Assembly: GCA_013350335.1 (NCBI GenBank)
Contig: CM023537.1
Span: 9,229,438-9,293,437, forward strand
From: Chimonanthus salicifolius
Taxonomy: Eukaryota > Streptophyta > Magnoliopsida > Laurales > Calycanthaceae
Reading direction: 5' to 3'
DNA: 64,000 nt
Part shown: piece after piece, positions 23,069-36,200 of the stretch
How the letters are laid out: each line of letters opens with the position of its first letter
Position numbering within the stretch: position 1 is the stretch's first letter
Notes under the pieces: generated by a model
Database searches by the model: none
Seen by the model: the letters and a program-made list of their open reading frames with translations, nothing else
Told to the model about the DNA's origin: nothing
Translations under genes and position numbers: made by a program

Positions 23069-26000
23069 TAGAAATCGACGCGGAAAACCGCGAAACCAAG
23101 GATTTAAATACTAAAAACAAAAGGAAGGAAGAGATGACGGCATTCTTGATCGGTTCCGACGAGGAAATGTGCAAGATTTTGGAGGGTTTTGCAATTTCGG
23201 TTTGCTGATTTGGTAAAATCGCATCGAATGCAGATGGGTTTGAATTCGGATTCTAAGAAATGTCGATTGATGGAATGGAAAAAGAAAAATTAGATAAATA
23301 AAATGCTAAATTTTATTAGAAATGTAGAATTCCAAAATCCAAACTCCCTCCTTAGAGCAGTGAGCTTTCATCCGAGAAAACAGGAACAGAACCACTTATT
23401 CTTGGGAATTATTAAGATTAAAATTGCAATCGGTTTTTAGTTCTGATAAATTATTTAACCGTTGTATTTGTTTTTTAAAAGTTTTAGCCCATTGTGAATT
23501 GTGATTTCTTTTAAAAATGATAATATCACTTAAAAAAATTAAATACAATATATATATTTTTTAAAATTTTATGAAACTATTAAACTTACTATTGAATAGA
23601 TCAAATGAGAGAAATCTGATAAAATTTTATAGATTTTTTAATCAAATATTTTTCCCTTGATCTATTCAAATGTCTGTGTGAGAGTTTTGCAAAATCTGAA
23701 CGGTTGTGTACATATATTTTTTTATTTAAAAAATAATCAATGATTTAAATTATCAAGAGATATATCTCATATATCAATGGTGTCATTTTGAATCATCTTC
23801 ACCGTAGAAAGACAACAAAGGATAATTCCTATTTTTAAAATCTTATTAAATTCTCTTTTTCATATAGGGAACGTTTAGATCTTTTATAGGAAATTCATTT
23901 GTCCATCATTCCTCTCTCGAGGGAACATTATGATGTAATTAATGGGTTTTTTTATATTTTTATCCTTAATTTATTATTGTTAAATAAAAAGGTAAAAAAT
24001 AAAATAAAAAATCTCAAATGATTACATCATCAAGAGCTTTAAAATACATACGGATGCACAAATCACTGTTCTCTTTTGTAATTTAGTGAAGAGTTTTAGG
24101 AGTTTGGATCTTCTTCATAGAATTAAGAAAGAATTTCTTTATATTAATTTGCAAGGTATTCAAGTCAGCTGAGGTATGTAAAATATTATTTATATTTTAT
24201 TTTACACATTGATTTGTATATTGTTTTATATTTTTATTTTAAAAATTATATATTTTTTATTTTATATCGCATCTTACCTACATTTTAGTTGATTATTTTC
24301 ATATATTTTTTTCTGTGACCCATCTTCTGTAACAATGCATGTATAAAATTTAATAATAATTTGGTTTGAGAATCATTGAGGCTCCGTCATGTATTAAGTC
24401 ATTTTTTCCTCCTAATCAGACGAGGTTTAAACTTAAACATAATTTATATCCATCCTAATCCTAATTTATTTATTAAACATGTAGATCCAACCCGTCTAAA
24501 ACATATTTCTAAATAACATGGGCATTTATGTCTTGTATGAAGGTGAGACTAATTCCATAAATGCATACACTAAACTCCTATCCAACATATTTTTAACTTG
24601 TTTTTGAGGAAAAATATCTTATAAAAAAACTGCGAAATTCACAAAATATATTTTAAGAATTCATTGCTTAGTGCATTGGAATTTCATGATCAAAATTTTA
24701 TATGATTTACCTTTTTCTACTTTACTAAAATTCTTAAATGTGTTTTATCAATTTTATTGGAATTCTTATGTGTTATTTTAAATGTTACCGCATATGTAAT
24801 TTGTTAGGTAAGAGCTTGTAGAGTTTTGTTAATTCTAAGAATTAGTATCAAATTGACAATGTGTAAAGACAATGAGAAAGATTCGTTCCATCTCGAAGTG
24901 AAGATACCTTTATTAAAAAAAAGATTTGTCTAAATTTAATAATTAGCAAAATTACCGGCAATGGTGTTATGATTGGTTAGTTATTATCCATTTAATTTGT
25001 ACAACTTAAAACTCGTTTATTAATGAAATGAGGCTGAATTAGATGTACTTATTTATTAAATAAGTGATCAACGATAGCACTCGGGTCTAAAATATTATTT
25101 TCATGTAAAATACTTCTCTGTGACACTGAATAGTAGGGGTGAAATTTGGAATTTCAGTTGATATTTTTTTTTTTTTTTGGGAAAAAACAGTAAAAATATA
25201 AGCACAAATGAATTAAAATATTGACTGATATTTATATGATCAGTCTAAGCCCGAAATATCGGATTTCACAGATATTTCAAGCTCAGCTCCTGCATGCAGA
25301 TGGGGCCACGTATGGATGGCCCACCTCTGGAAAGTAATATATTTTAATAAATTAAGCATTTGCAGGGGGATCTTGCGTCCAACAAGAAACATCTTTATTG
25401 GCCTATTCATTTGTAAGATGGCAATGCATAAATTATCTTTCACTTGTAAACAAGTGATTTGATAAATCCGTCACTGCTTAGGGTGTAAATGGATCTGGAT
25501 CCGGCTCAATCCGATACAGGTAATGCATCGTGACTTAAAACTTCAGTGAATTTGACAGGTTAGTTTAGTTTATCATGAAAATTGTCAAAATGGAGTCTTT
25601 TTCAATCATTTTATCTCTTAATTTTTTTTTATCGAGAAAAAACTATTGGAAAAATGATTTTATTTATCACTTTTAATGCGATCATAAAGATACACTAAAT
25701 AAATATCAAATAAAGTTGAATCTAAATTTAGAAAAATAAATAAATGACTTAAGCCATCTATTTTTTAAGTATTAAATGGGCACCATTTAGAGCTTATACA
25801 TAATAGATAAAAAATTCTTCAAAGACAAAAAAAAAAATGATTTATGCACTACTACTTTCTTTTAAGTTATTTTCTCATTTTACTATAATAATTCTTCAAA
25901 AATAAGATCATGAGTAAAATGAGAAAGTACAAAAATTTACATCATTGGATACACAGAGGCATAAATCAATTCCCTAACAAAACACTTCAAAGTTTTTATT

Positions 26001-26318
26001 TACTTCCACAAACTTACTAAGCATATACTAATATCTGTTTTTAGGCAAATATGCCCATAATTAAAGGGAAGCATCTGTGGAGAGTGAGGACAACAAAGTA
26101 CCAAACCAAAACCAAGTAACTCAACAAAGTACATCATCAAAATTAAGTCAATCTAATAATCTATTACCATAAGGAGAGAAAAAATAAATCTATACAATAG
26201 GTGGACTTCATAGGATAAACGTTAGCTTAATTGTATAAATAGTTGTAGGATAAATTTGCTATAATATACACGTTTGACACATATATATCATTCACTCTTA
26301 AGTCTCTAAGTAAAATTT
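23069..26318. other. AT-rich intergenic DNA
   Basis: No gene, tRNA or intact element was seen. A 67-codon minus frame at 25240-25443 has no recognisable motif. Short fragments near 25240 and 25490 (GGATCTGGATCCGGCTCAAT) look like transposon debris. Confidence 0.4.
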
Positions 26319-26440
26319 TTGAACCTCAAAATTATACCCTTTTCAATTAAAATAAGTTTCGAAATTCATAAAATTTAGAGTAGATGAATTTTGATACCTT
26401 ATTTGTAGAAATCGGTCGAGAAATAATCTTTTTTGAAAAC
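26319..26440 (+). mobile_element. Fragment of the foldback-element family
   Basis: It matches the right arm of the element at 9180-9777, including TTCATAAAATTTAGAGTAGA, TGAATTTTGATACC and GTAGAAATCGGTCGAGAAA. Neither terminus is present. Confidence 0.6.
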
Positions 26441-26530
26441 TCGAGTGCAAACGAAGGAAAAACCCAAGGCTCGCCCGCGCAAATTTGTTACTTTTTTAAG
26501 TTGTCGATACGGCAGAGGTGAAGGGTAAAC

Positions 26531-26590
26531 TGGAAAATCCACTCATTCTCGTGTCTCGTTACACAAAAATCCCGTGTTAGGATCGCTACG
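26531..26590 (+). mobile_element. Fragment of the 663-906 MITE family
   Basis: It contains CTCGTGTCTCGTTACACAAA and GTTAGGATCGCTACG, matching the right terminal repeat of the MITE at 663-906. Confidence 0.6.
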
Positions 26591-26609
26591 CTATATATAA
26601 TGTATACAT

Positions 26610-26794
26610 GTTCACGGAAGATCTTGGAATCAAGTCCCCTTAAACACAAAAAGGGTCACTCCCTAGCCTCTCCTTAGTTTTGTACCGAGCGTGTTCAGAT
26701 TTAGAGGTTTACACATGCTCCAAGGATTAGTCAAGTAGGACATCTGGAAAATTCAAGTGGGACCTTTGGATACCTTGGTGTTAAAAAAAAAAAA
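26610..26794 (+). mobile_element. SINE family B
   Basis: It has a B-box-like segment (GGAATCAAGTCCCC), then GTTTACACATGCTCCAAGGA, TTAGTCAAGTAGG and ACCTTGGTGTT with a 12-A tail. The 3' half matches the copy at 39950-40127. Confidence 0.6.
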
Positions 26795-27239
26795 GTAAGT
26801 TACAATAAACGAGGAATGCACAAAGGTCCATATATATGTCAAAAAAAAAATCTAAAATAATACTATTGCAATTGGGTCAATATTTCGTCTTTATTTTACT
26901 TTAAATGTTTAGAGATCATATCAAAATATTGGCTAAAAAGTTTGTTTGATATGACAAAATATAAAGCTAATAATCGTGTCCAAATTGAATTTTGGGGCCA
27001 ACAAACTCAACTTAAGCTTGGACCAACTGAAGTATTGGTAGATACCTGTTCTACTTCAAGGATATATTTAAAGTTGTGTCAAAATTTAAGGGAAAAATGG
27101 AGTGTGTTGGCTGACAGACACCGTTATTCAACAAAATTTTAGTTTAAAAAAATATTTGATAAGTGGCAGAAGAGTATAGTAGTTTCTTTTTATAAATATA
27201 AAGGAGTTATTTAAAGTTGTGCCAATTAATGAGCGCTCA

Positions 27240-27566
27240 AACTCATAAATCACAAAATTAAACTTTGAGAAAAGAGTAATAGAAGGCCGCCTAAGACAAG
27301 AGTCAAATATATTAGAAAATTAATTTGGATTTACGCCAGATAGGTCAACAACATAAGCGATTTTTATTCTAAGACAAATGATGGAGAAATTTAAGGACAA
27401 GAGGAAGAACTGCCATATGGCTTTTATAGACCTAGAAAATGCCTATAATAGAGTACTAAGGAATTTAATTTGTATAACCTTAAAAAATAAATACATTCTC
27501 AGTAATATTGAGATTATTCAAGATATGTATAAGGGTGCAACCACTAATGTTAGAACCATATGGTGA
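27240..27566 (+). pseudogene. LINE reverse transcriptase fragment (degenerate)
   Basis: Conceptual translation gives a recognisable plant non-LTR reverse transcriptase stretch: ERVIE-like and LRQE residues, FGF-TP-RSTT, then FILRQMMEKFKDKRK, the catalytic-region block MAFIDLENAYNRV (usually FIDLEKAYDRV) and IQDMYKGATTNVRT. There are in-frame stops upstream of 27378, and the FxDxxxAYD-type aspartate before RV is replaced by Asn. It is a dead copy. A fragment of the 3' part of a similar LINE lies at 47400-47880. Confidence 0.75.
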
Positions 27567-27568
27567 GA

Positions 27569-30061
27569 CCAGGGGTTTAAATACCGTTATCGGCCAATAT
27601 ATCGGCCGATCCGATATGTCGACCGATATATCGTTATCGGCCGATATATCGGCCGATATTTTTCTCTCTTCAGCCGATATTGGCCGATATCAAAATATCG
27701 GCCAATATAATACGGCCGATATATCGATCGAGAAGGTGAATATCGGCCGATAAGACAATGGAGTTTCATATTGGAGTAGGACTTAATCACACATATACAC
27801 GGTAATTATGGACGACTTAATATTAGAAATCATGTCATACGAGGCTCAATCCAATAAATCCCGTTAGATATTTTGGATAGTACAAATTTTTTTTTTTTTG
27901 TTTTAGGTTTTTACTTGACTACAAAGAAGCATGACTTCATTTTGGTGACATTAATAAAAAAAAATATTGATAATAGATAATTCTTTCTTCTTTTAAAAAA
28001 AAATTGTACAAAATATTTCTTTTTCTGTGCTAACATAAGAAAATATGGGCCAAATCCTTGAAACTCACCAAATTTAATTATACGATCCCTTTTTTCTATT
28101 TTGATAATTTTTTAGGAAATTTCTTTATTTTTAGTAATAATATGATAAGGTTGGACCGGCTCCTTTTAACTTACAAAATTCAATTTTAAAATACCTCTCT
28201 CTCTCTCTTATTTTAGTATTTTTTACACAAATTTTCTTATTTTTAATACTAATTTGATAAGGACATGTCAAACCTTCCAAATTCCTCAAATTAAATCTTA
28301 GGTTTTTTATATATTTTGATATTTTTTCCTTGCCACAATAAAAGTAAATCATAACCATTTAATGAACTTTCCATTAAAGTTTATTTGATGATCACTTTAT
28401 ACTATATTTTAACATGAAATACACAAACATATCCTAAATAAGAAATAATACACGAAGAGAGAGAGACAATCTCCTTCGCAAATAAAATCTTTAACATGTA
28501 AAGACTAAGCTATGATAATTCCCAATAGAAGGGCATAAACTTTAGAGGTTAAAGGATTGCTGAGTTCAATTTTTGTTATTTCCCACATCACCAGAGATGT
28601 CACATGATCCATCAAAGTTGAGTTTTATTTTTTACCATTAGACTTTAACCATTTTGAATCATTATCAATATTGGGCAAAGTTAGATTATGAATGTATTTC
28701 TCATTCTCACCACATTTCTTCAAACTTCATATCTAACCAATTTTTTTCTTTTAACATGGGTATTTATGATGTAGGAACACATATAACAACAATCCATAAA
28801 CATCATAAGATATGAGATCTGCATGAAAAATCCAAGAGGAAAAAAACCACAGAAAATAAAGATCTTATTATTATGTTGTGTGTTACAAAATACTTAAGCA
28901 ATATATATATATATACCATAAGGATTTTCAAACATGGAAGGAACTTCTCTCCTCAATCAATACCACTTTATATTGGACGTGAGATTAAACCTACGAGCAT
29001 ATATAAACCTCTCAATCCACACATATTGAATGACAATCCTATGAAGAATGGCCCAAAAGGTGTTAGCGTCTAACCAATCCCTCTGAATTCATATCTAAAC
29101 AGTTCTTTGATTTTAAAAAATATTAGATTTCTAACTTTCTAAATTTACAATAGACAAATATCCTCTTTCATCCTAAGACTTCGGCTCAAAAAAATGCTCA
29201 TTTCACGAGTATAAAAGCTTTTAATCCTCGTCACCCGTGGAGTATTATCCTGGGTATTCTACCGTTTTTCACACTTAAATTAAAAAAAAAAGAAAATTAT
29301 TTTCAGCTTCATCCACCCTCTTACAAAATTAGAACTATGGCCATTGGGGATCGTGAGCTTCAAAGAAATAATAGGGATGTTGGTCATTCAAAACCTTCTA
29401 TTATCATACATGAACAGCTTTTATTTGATAATGATTTCAGTGGTTGACTTATCTTTAGTCATTGTTCAAGTGAGCTAGTTCTTGACATTGCTACTCTACA
29501 TTCTTTCAAGGTAAAAATTATATTATTCTATATTTTAATTTATAAAAAAATAATCACACATTTTTAAGAGTTAAAGTGATAATTATAAGGAAACATGTTC
29601 ATAGAAAAATTAGTTTGTTTAAAATTAAGTTTTTGTTTTATAAAACTAAAAATTTACTTAATAAATGGCAAGGTAATATTTTCAAAATATAAGACAAATT
29701 CCAATTTCACTATTTGTTTTTCAAAATTTACTAAAATTATATTTTAAATGAAAAACACATTAATTGAGGTTTAAAACGTTTATTTTCTTTTCCAAAATTT
29801 ATTTACAAATAAATAAATTTTTAACTTGAAAAGATAAAAGATTATTTACTCTATCCAATTTTTTTTTTAAACAAATATCGGTTTCGGGCCCAGGTCGATA
29901 TCTCGGCTGATATTTATATTTTTAATTTTTTTAAATAGCCTTTTTTATTTTTTTAAATATTTTTTTTTAAAAAAAAGTCATTAAGATTTTCGAAAAAAAG
30001 AATTTTAAAGAGAGGGAAAAAAAATTAGGCCGAGATCTCCGCCGAATTTTTATCCCTGGGC
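27569..30061. mobile_element. Palindrome-rich repeat element (CGGCCGATAT family), boundaries tentative
   Basis: The left end (CCAGGGGTTTAAATACCG) is followed by about 150 bp of alternating TATCGGCCGATAT-like palindromes (27590-27755). Near 29870-30060 related sequence returns in decayed form (AAATATCGG, CTCGGCTGATATT), ending in the rough complement CCGAATTTTTATCCCTGGG. I infer one element of about 2.5 kb with imperfect inverted ends. No target duplication was found. The interior is AT-rich with no protein, and a SINE fragment is embedded at 29186-29293. Confidence 0.4.
29186..29293 (+). mobile_element. SINE family A, 3' fragment
   Basis: It contains CACCCGTGGAGTATTATCCT and TTTTTCACACTTAAATT plus an A-tail, parallel to the 3' half of the copy at 5383-5545. 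Confidence 0.45.
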
Positions 30062-30249
30062 CACGTGCAAATGTACCAACTAATTACTCTATTAACAGTT
30101 ACAAGTAGCCCTGTTTAAGAGGTGACTTTGTCAAACGGCTAAAATTTCTTGAATCTCTGTATATTTTCCACTCTCCTATTTTAGATCCGTCAACTCACTC
30201 ACAGCAGAAGAAGAGGAGGAAGAAGAAGTAGAAGACACGAAGGAAGAAG

Positions 30250-33200
30250 ATGAGTGCAGGGATTGAAGAATCGACACCATTTCCGTCGGCAAAAGAAGAA
30301 GAAGAAGAAGAAGCAGAGGCTGAAGAAGATATTGTTCTCCATCTGAGAAGAGAGGCATTTGAGTACGGCCTCCTCCCAATCCCCAAGCTCATCTTCTCTG
30401 ATGGAATTGCCACCCTTTCCCTTTTAAAGGACAAACTCCTTCAAACCCTGTCCTCTCCTTCTCCAATCGACGCCCAAGCCATCTCCCAAGCCCTTGAAAT
30501 CCCCCTTGACCACGCCCAGCTCGTCCTCGATACCCTTGCCTTCGTCCTCCCCACTACTCCCGCCAATTCCCCTTCTGTCCACCAACTCATCCTCTTCCTC
30601 TACATCCAATCGTACAAGCGTCTCGTGCCCCGCTCACACAAGGACGCTGTTGCAGTTGCCGATGTCTGGCCCTCCACCTCCGCCTTTGATGGCTACCTTT
30701 CTGCCCTCTCTCCGCTCCAGGTAGTACAGATACACAAGTACATTTCTCTTCGATCGATCAATCAATCAATCTATCTGTGTACTTATATATTTAAAACTTT
30801 GTTGGGGTGTTTCATGGTTTTAAATTATATGCAATTATGCGTCAGTACGGGTAAAAGATGGAGCGCCAAATGGGTTTCTTTGATCTTTCCTTCTGTTTCC
30901 CGCTAATGCTAAGAATTAATTATTTACTTTTTATTCATGATAAAATGTGCGTTAGTGAATACCAACAGAAGCTGAAATGCCAAATGCATTTGTTTGATCT
31001 TGCCGTTGGTCTGCCCTATCTGTACGAAAAGAGAGTTCCTTAAAGTGCTTATGAGAAATGTCTTTTTCGTGTATTGAGAGAGGATGAAATGTCAAATGCA
31101 TGTCTTTAATCTTTCTGTCTGTTTGTTCCCGATGTTACAAACTGACAATCCATTACATTCTTCATGTGGAATGGGTGTATGTGAATGCCAATGAAGATGA
31201 AATGTTAAACTCTTTTGTTTGTTCTTGCCATCTGTTTGACCCTGATCCTACAAACTGGAAAGTCATTATATCGTTGATGAATTGTGGAAGTTTGTGAATC
31301 CTGTTAAAAGATGAAATGCAAATGCTTGTTCTGATCTTGCTACCCGCTTGCCCCTAAACCTGCAAGCTAGCAATTATTCTATTGTCGAAGCAACATAAGA
31401 GATGCATGTCTATTGCCTTGCTGTTTGTTCATCCCCAACCCCATATACTGGCAATTTAAGACATTGTTGATGACAAAAGGAAGCTTGTACATACTGTGAG
31501 ACGACGAAATGTCAAGTGCTCATGTCATGATCTTGTTGTCTGCCTGCTCGTCCCTCTACAAAATGGACTTGCAGGGCCCACATTTTTGCCATTGCTTGCA
31601 TGGCCTTCATGTTGTTGGTTAGAGATGTACAGAATAATTCTTCATCTGATGCTGCAAACTGTCTAATTGCCCATATCAAATAAAATGTGAACCGATCAGT
31701 GGCTGTTATTGCCCATTGACAAGATGCCAATTGGTTTGCTGGGGTACCTCTAAGAAAGGTTGTCTAGGACCTGCTCAAGAAGAAGATTTCAAGAGCATTG
31801 CCTAATCTGCTTGGGAACTACATCACCCACCGGATGAACAGCTTAGTCTACATAAAGGTGGGCCATCTGTCATTTCCAGTCAACAAAAAAAAAAAAAACC
31901 AGAAAGTGTAAAGAAAGGGAACATTTATCTCTACCAAACACTGTGCAATACCTCTTGTGTTGGTTCCTTTTCTTGATTCAGTTGCTTTTTTTTTTTCTTT
32001 ATGAATACTGAGATTCTATTCATATGTGGATCTTGTTTGGATTGGATATGGGTGGTTTGACATTTAAAGCCAGGACTGAGGTTCCTTGTTGTGCTTTTTG
32101 TGACAAGATTCATGAAGAATTATCTTCTGTTGGTTTGCAGCTTGTTCGCTGCAATACTCGCCGGTTCATGCCATCGCAAGCTGATGAAGAGGCTCACCAA
32201 CTATCTTATATACAGAAACATTTGGCCAACATACTTGCGCTCTTGGCAGAGCCTGCAGAAGGAGAAGATGAAGAATCTCTGGTTGTGATATGTTCTATTT
32301 TGGTCTTTTAACCATCTTTCTCTTACATGTCTAAGGTTGATGTTTGTATTACTAACTCTGCCTTGCTTGTAGGTTTTGACTGTTGAAAGGTTTGAGCACC
32401 TTGGGTTCCTCATACAATTCAGTGGAAAAGGGTCTGAAGTAATCCCCTTGAGTCAGGCTGCACCTTTTTTCGCAAATTCAGATCAGGACATGTCTGTGGT
32501 GCCCGTTTCTGCTGCACAAGTTCATGATTGGCTTTTTAACCACATAGCTGCTGCTTTAGAACATACTGCCGAGAAGGTTTCAGCAAAAGAAAAAGGTCCA
32601 ATCAACGCCTTTGATATGGATGTTACTATTGCTGATGCTTGCACCGGTCAATCGAAGAGCCAAAACAATTCTCCTTTGAGTGGGACTTCTCTGCAAAACA
32701 ATGCTGCATGTATAAGGACTCCAACATTTGTGGAAGGATTTTCTAAAACTTCTGTCATAAAGCAATCATCCGATATTAAAGGATGCTCTGTGAAGGTGTG
32801 TTAATTCTTTGAGCCTTGGTGATGTCCCCGTATCAGTGTCAACTAGGTTGAAGTGCACATTTGAGTCATTTTGTTGAGGGCATCTCATGGCATCCATTTT
32901 GGTCCTTTTGGTGTGTTAATTATCCACATTCTGGATTTGTAGATCCTTTGGAGTGTTGGCTGTTGCTGAATGATTTATTCAGTGGATAAAAATTAAATTC
33001 GGTAACCCTGGAGGTCATTTCTTGAATATGTATTTTTCACTGCTAAAATAGTAATGTAGAGAGCTATATCTAATTATGTATTGCATTTGTTAACATGGTG
33101 GTTACAAAAAATTGCCTATGAATACAGATAACTCACAATACATGTGTGAATAATGCTGCTTGAAATGCTGGGTGGGCAGAAAATCTAATATGGAGTAGGT

Positions 33201-36200
33201 TGATGTCAAGATCTAAATGAAGGAACTCTTGGAATTTCCAGCTAACACATGTTGGAGCTAGTTGTTGGCTCCTGATGTGGTAGAAAAATGGGTTAATGAT
33301 CACCAAATGGGTGAGGGTCAACTGCAGATTCTGAATCTATCCCTCCATCTATAAAAGGGCGAACTGAAAAACCTATTTTTGATGCGTCGTGGGTGTGACC
33401 TACTAAGGCTTAATTAACTGGAATTAGCCAGTTCGAAATAAATTGGAGAGTTAGCCAGTCACTATAGATCTTTACAGATAGAAGATCTTTTCAATTAGTA
33501 TTTTTCATTATTGGATGGCATCATTACTTTTCCAATTGATTTCTTTCATCTTATTTTTTGGGAAAGTATTTATATATTTATTTTGTTCTCTAGTCATGTT
33601 CAGCAATATGTGTACTTTACCATAAAAAAAGAAGCTGTTTAGTCTGACCCATCGACATTTGATGAGAAGCTTTTCCTTATGTCTAAAAAAACCCAGTAGC
33701 CTTCATATTCCTGCCTTTCAGAGTCAACTTTTTCCTTGGAAGGTCAGTTGTCTTTTACATTGACATATCTTTGAAAATTGACTGTTTCCTTTTACCGAGA
33801 CTTCATGTTTCTGTTTATAATATTAAATTTTAACATTGTTCATCTTCCTAATGTATTTTTCCTATAAAAAAAGTGCGTTTGACCATTAAGCAGTTCTCTC
33901 TTACATGGGCTTGAATTGTTGGTAGCCCGAGTAGCAAGGTAAAGGATACATGTATCCATGTCAGTTATGGATACATGGCATCTGACTGCAACTTCTTGAA
34001 ACTGATATCAGTGGATACTCTGCTACAAACATATTAGAAAAGTATGATGTGATAATTAATATGATTGTTATTACTTCTGGAAAATATGACATAGCTAATT
34101 AAGAGGTTATGAATTATGATCATCTGAATTGTAATGAAGCTATAGAAGCTAAACTCATGGTTCTCGTCATAAGTTGTCATCTCACAAAGATGGGTGTAAT
34201 TAATGCTACCGTTGAGGGAACTCTGTGGGCCTCAACTGGTGGCGCCTTCTGCTGGTGTCTTGCTGTACTGTTCTTGAAGCTAGACAAGTCATTAAAGCTA
34301 TTTTATACTTCATATTGTCCCTCCCTCAGCTAACCAAAGAGTTCATTCCCTAGTAAACAAGCCCAGCGAGTTCTGAAAATTGTACCACTCGTTAATCTTT
34401 AGGATTTTCAATTTCCTTTATTTATTATTATTATTATTTTGCTGCTGTATCTCTTGTGAGACTTTGGTGCTCTCTCTTGGTTGTTGTGTCCTTTAAAATA
34501 ATAAGAATTGCAAACAGAATTGGAATATATATAACATTCAATCTTCCTTGGAATGTATTAAATATTTTGGGATAAAAAAACCATATATAAGAAGTTTCTT
34601 CAGAAGTGTCAATGTTTTGATTTGTTTGCCTGCAAGTTTGTCTAATAAATCTGTCCCATTGGCATCATATTTAGGTGATGTTTATAGATAAGCTTTGAGG
34701 CTTGAGGTGCATGTACCACTAAAAAAAGGCTTGAATGCATGCTTTTCTGCCATTTATATGCTCTGGCATATCCTGAACTCTTGATGCATTTGACGTGTGT
34801 CTGCTGTTTCAACTTTTAAGAAACTACTTCAGGATGGAGAGTTACAAAGAATTTTAATTGGAATGAGGTTGTAGTGGATATATGTTAAATATTGAGATCT
34901 TAATGGCTGCAACTGTTACCTGCCTTTTTTATTACTATTAGCATAAAGAAGCATGATTTATCATTTGGACTTAATGTCTTTTTGTTGCCCACAATATTTG
35001 TTTTTTCTACAGGTCATAAATTGTCATGATTCAGCAATTTACATATTAGCACCTTTAAAATATGCAACCATTTATGGGTGCTCTGATGCTACCATTGTTA
35101 TTGGAGCTGTTGGTAAGGTATGCATATCATGTGGCTTCTTTTATTTATGAAAATATGAATATTTTGACGGGTTTCTTAGTGTTCCTTATGTAGACTCGTT
35201 GGTAGTCATTGTTTTTGCTGAGTTCATGGTTGTTGACAATTTCATATGTATTAGAATGAAGTGACATGGCTGATGGATAAATATTGACTTAGTTTCAACC
35301 ATTTATGTTATCCTTCATTCCTGACCAGAATTTTGATTGTTTTTCTGTTTTTATCATATGACGGTGTCTATCTTTTGCGAAATTGTAATTAAAAAAAATG
35401 ATCATAGTGATCCCTTCTTCTGGAAAGCTGTAAATGCCTTTGTTCTTCTATTTAATAAGCTGGATGGAGGGAGGGGAAGTCAAAAGGAACAACCAAACCT
35501 AGTATCAGAAGACTATACTGAGCAAAGACAGCAAGATAAATAACAAATTACAAGTACCACACACAAGAATGTAAAGACAATAATCACAACTGACCAACAA
35601 AGAGGTTGGACCATGTAATCTGCCACCCTATTTGCCAATTGCCTCACTTGCTTGAAAATCACCTACATCTGCTGCCACCTTCCAAATCTCCCTGATGACA
35701 GCATTAACTTCCATGGAGAAGAAGTCCTACCATTGACCCACGCAAAAGTCTTACTAGAATCCTCCTCAACCACCAATCTCCCTCCAATCCTAACACACTA
35801 CAATTCTATAACCTTCTTAATAGCTAAAAGTTCCACCTCATTAGAATTTCCGACCACCACAGTATCTGAGAATTGCAAACCCATCTTCCCATTGTGATCA
35901 TGTGAAACACCTCCAATTCCTGCCAGACTTGGTTTTCCTCTGGCTTCCTCATCCACATTAAACTTTACCACTGAATTGGAGGAACATCGCATTGCTACTG
36001 CTTTTTTCTATTCTTACAACCCCCTTGCATACAGAACCCCTCTCCCTTTTTCTTGAAAAAGTCATCTACTCTAAAACCGTCAAAACCTTTATGACCTTTC
36101 AACCATTGCATAAGCCTCCATCTCGCCAACTTCAAGAGCTCTTTTAATAGATTTAAACTTCTTCTTCAATGCCCTAGAAAAATTAGTATTTGTTGAATAG

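Noticed and set aside
26942..27142. 66-codon frame just before the LINE reverse transcriptase fragment
   Set aside because: It could be part of the same LINE but shows no conserved LINE block, so I left it out of the element.
28510..28640. Possible SINE (TAGAGGTTAAAGGATTGCTG, GAGTTCAATTTTTG)
   Set aside because: A B-box-like word is present, but there is no A-box at the right spacing, no tail and no second copy.
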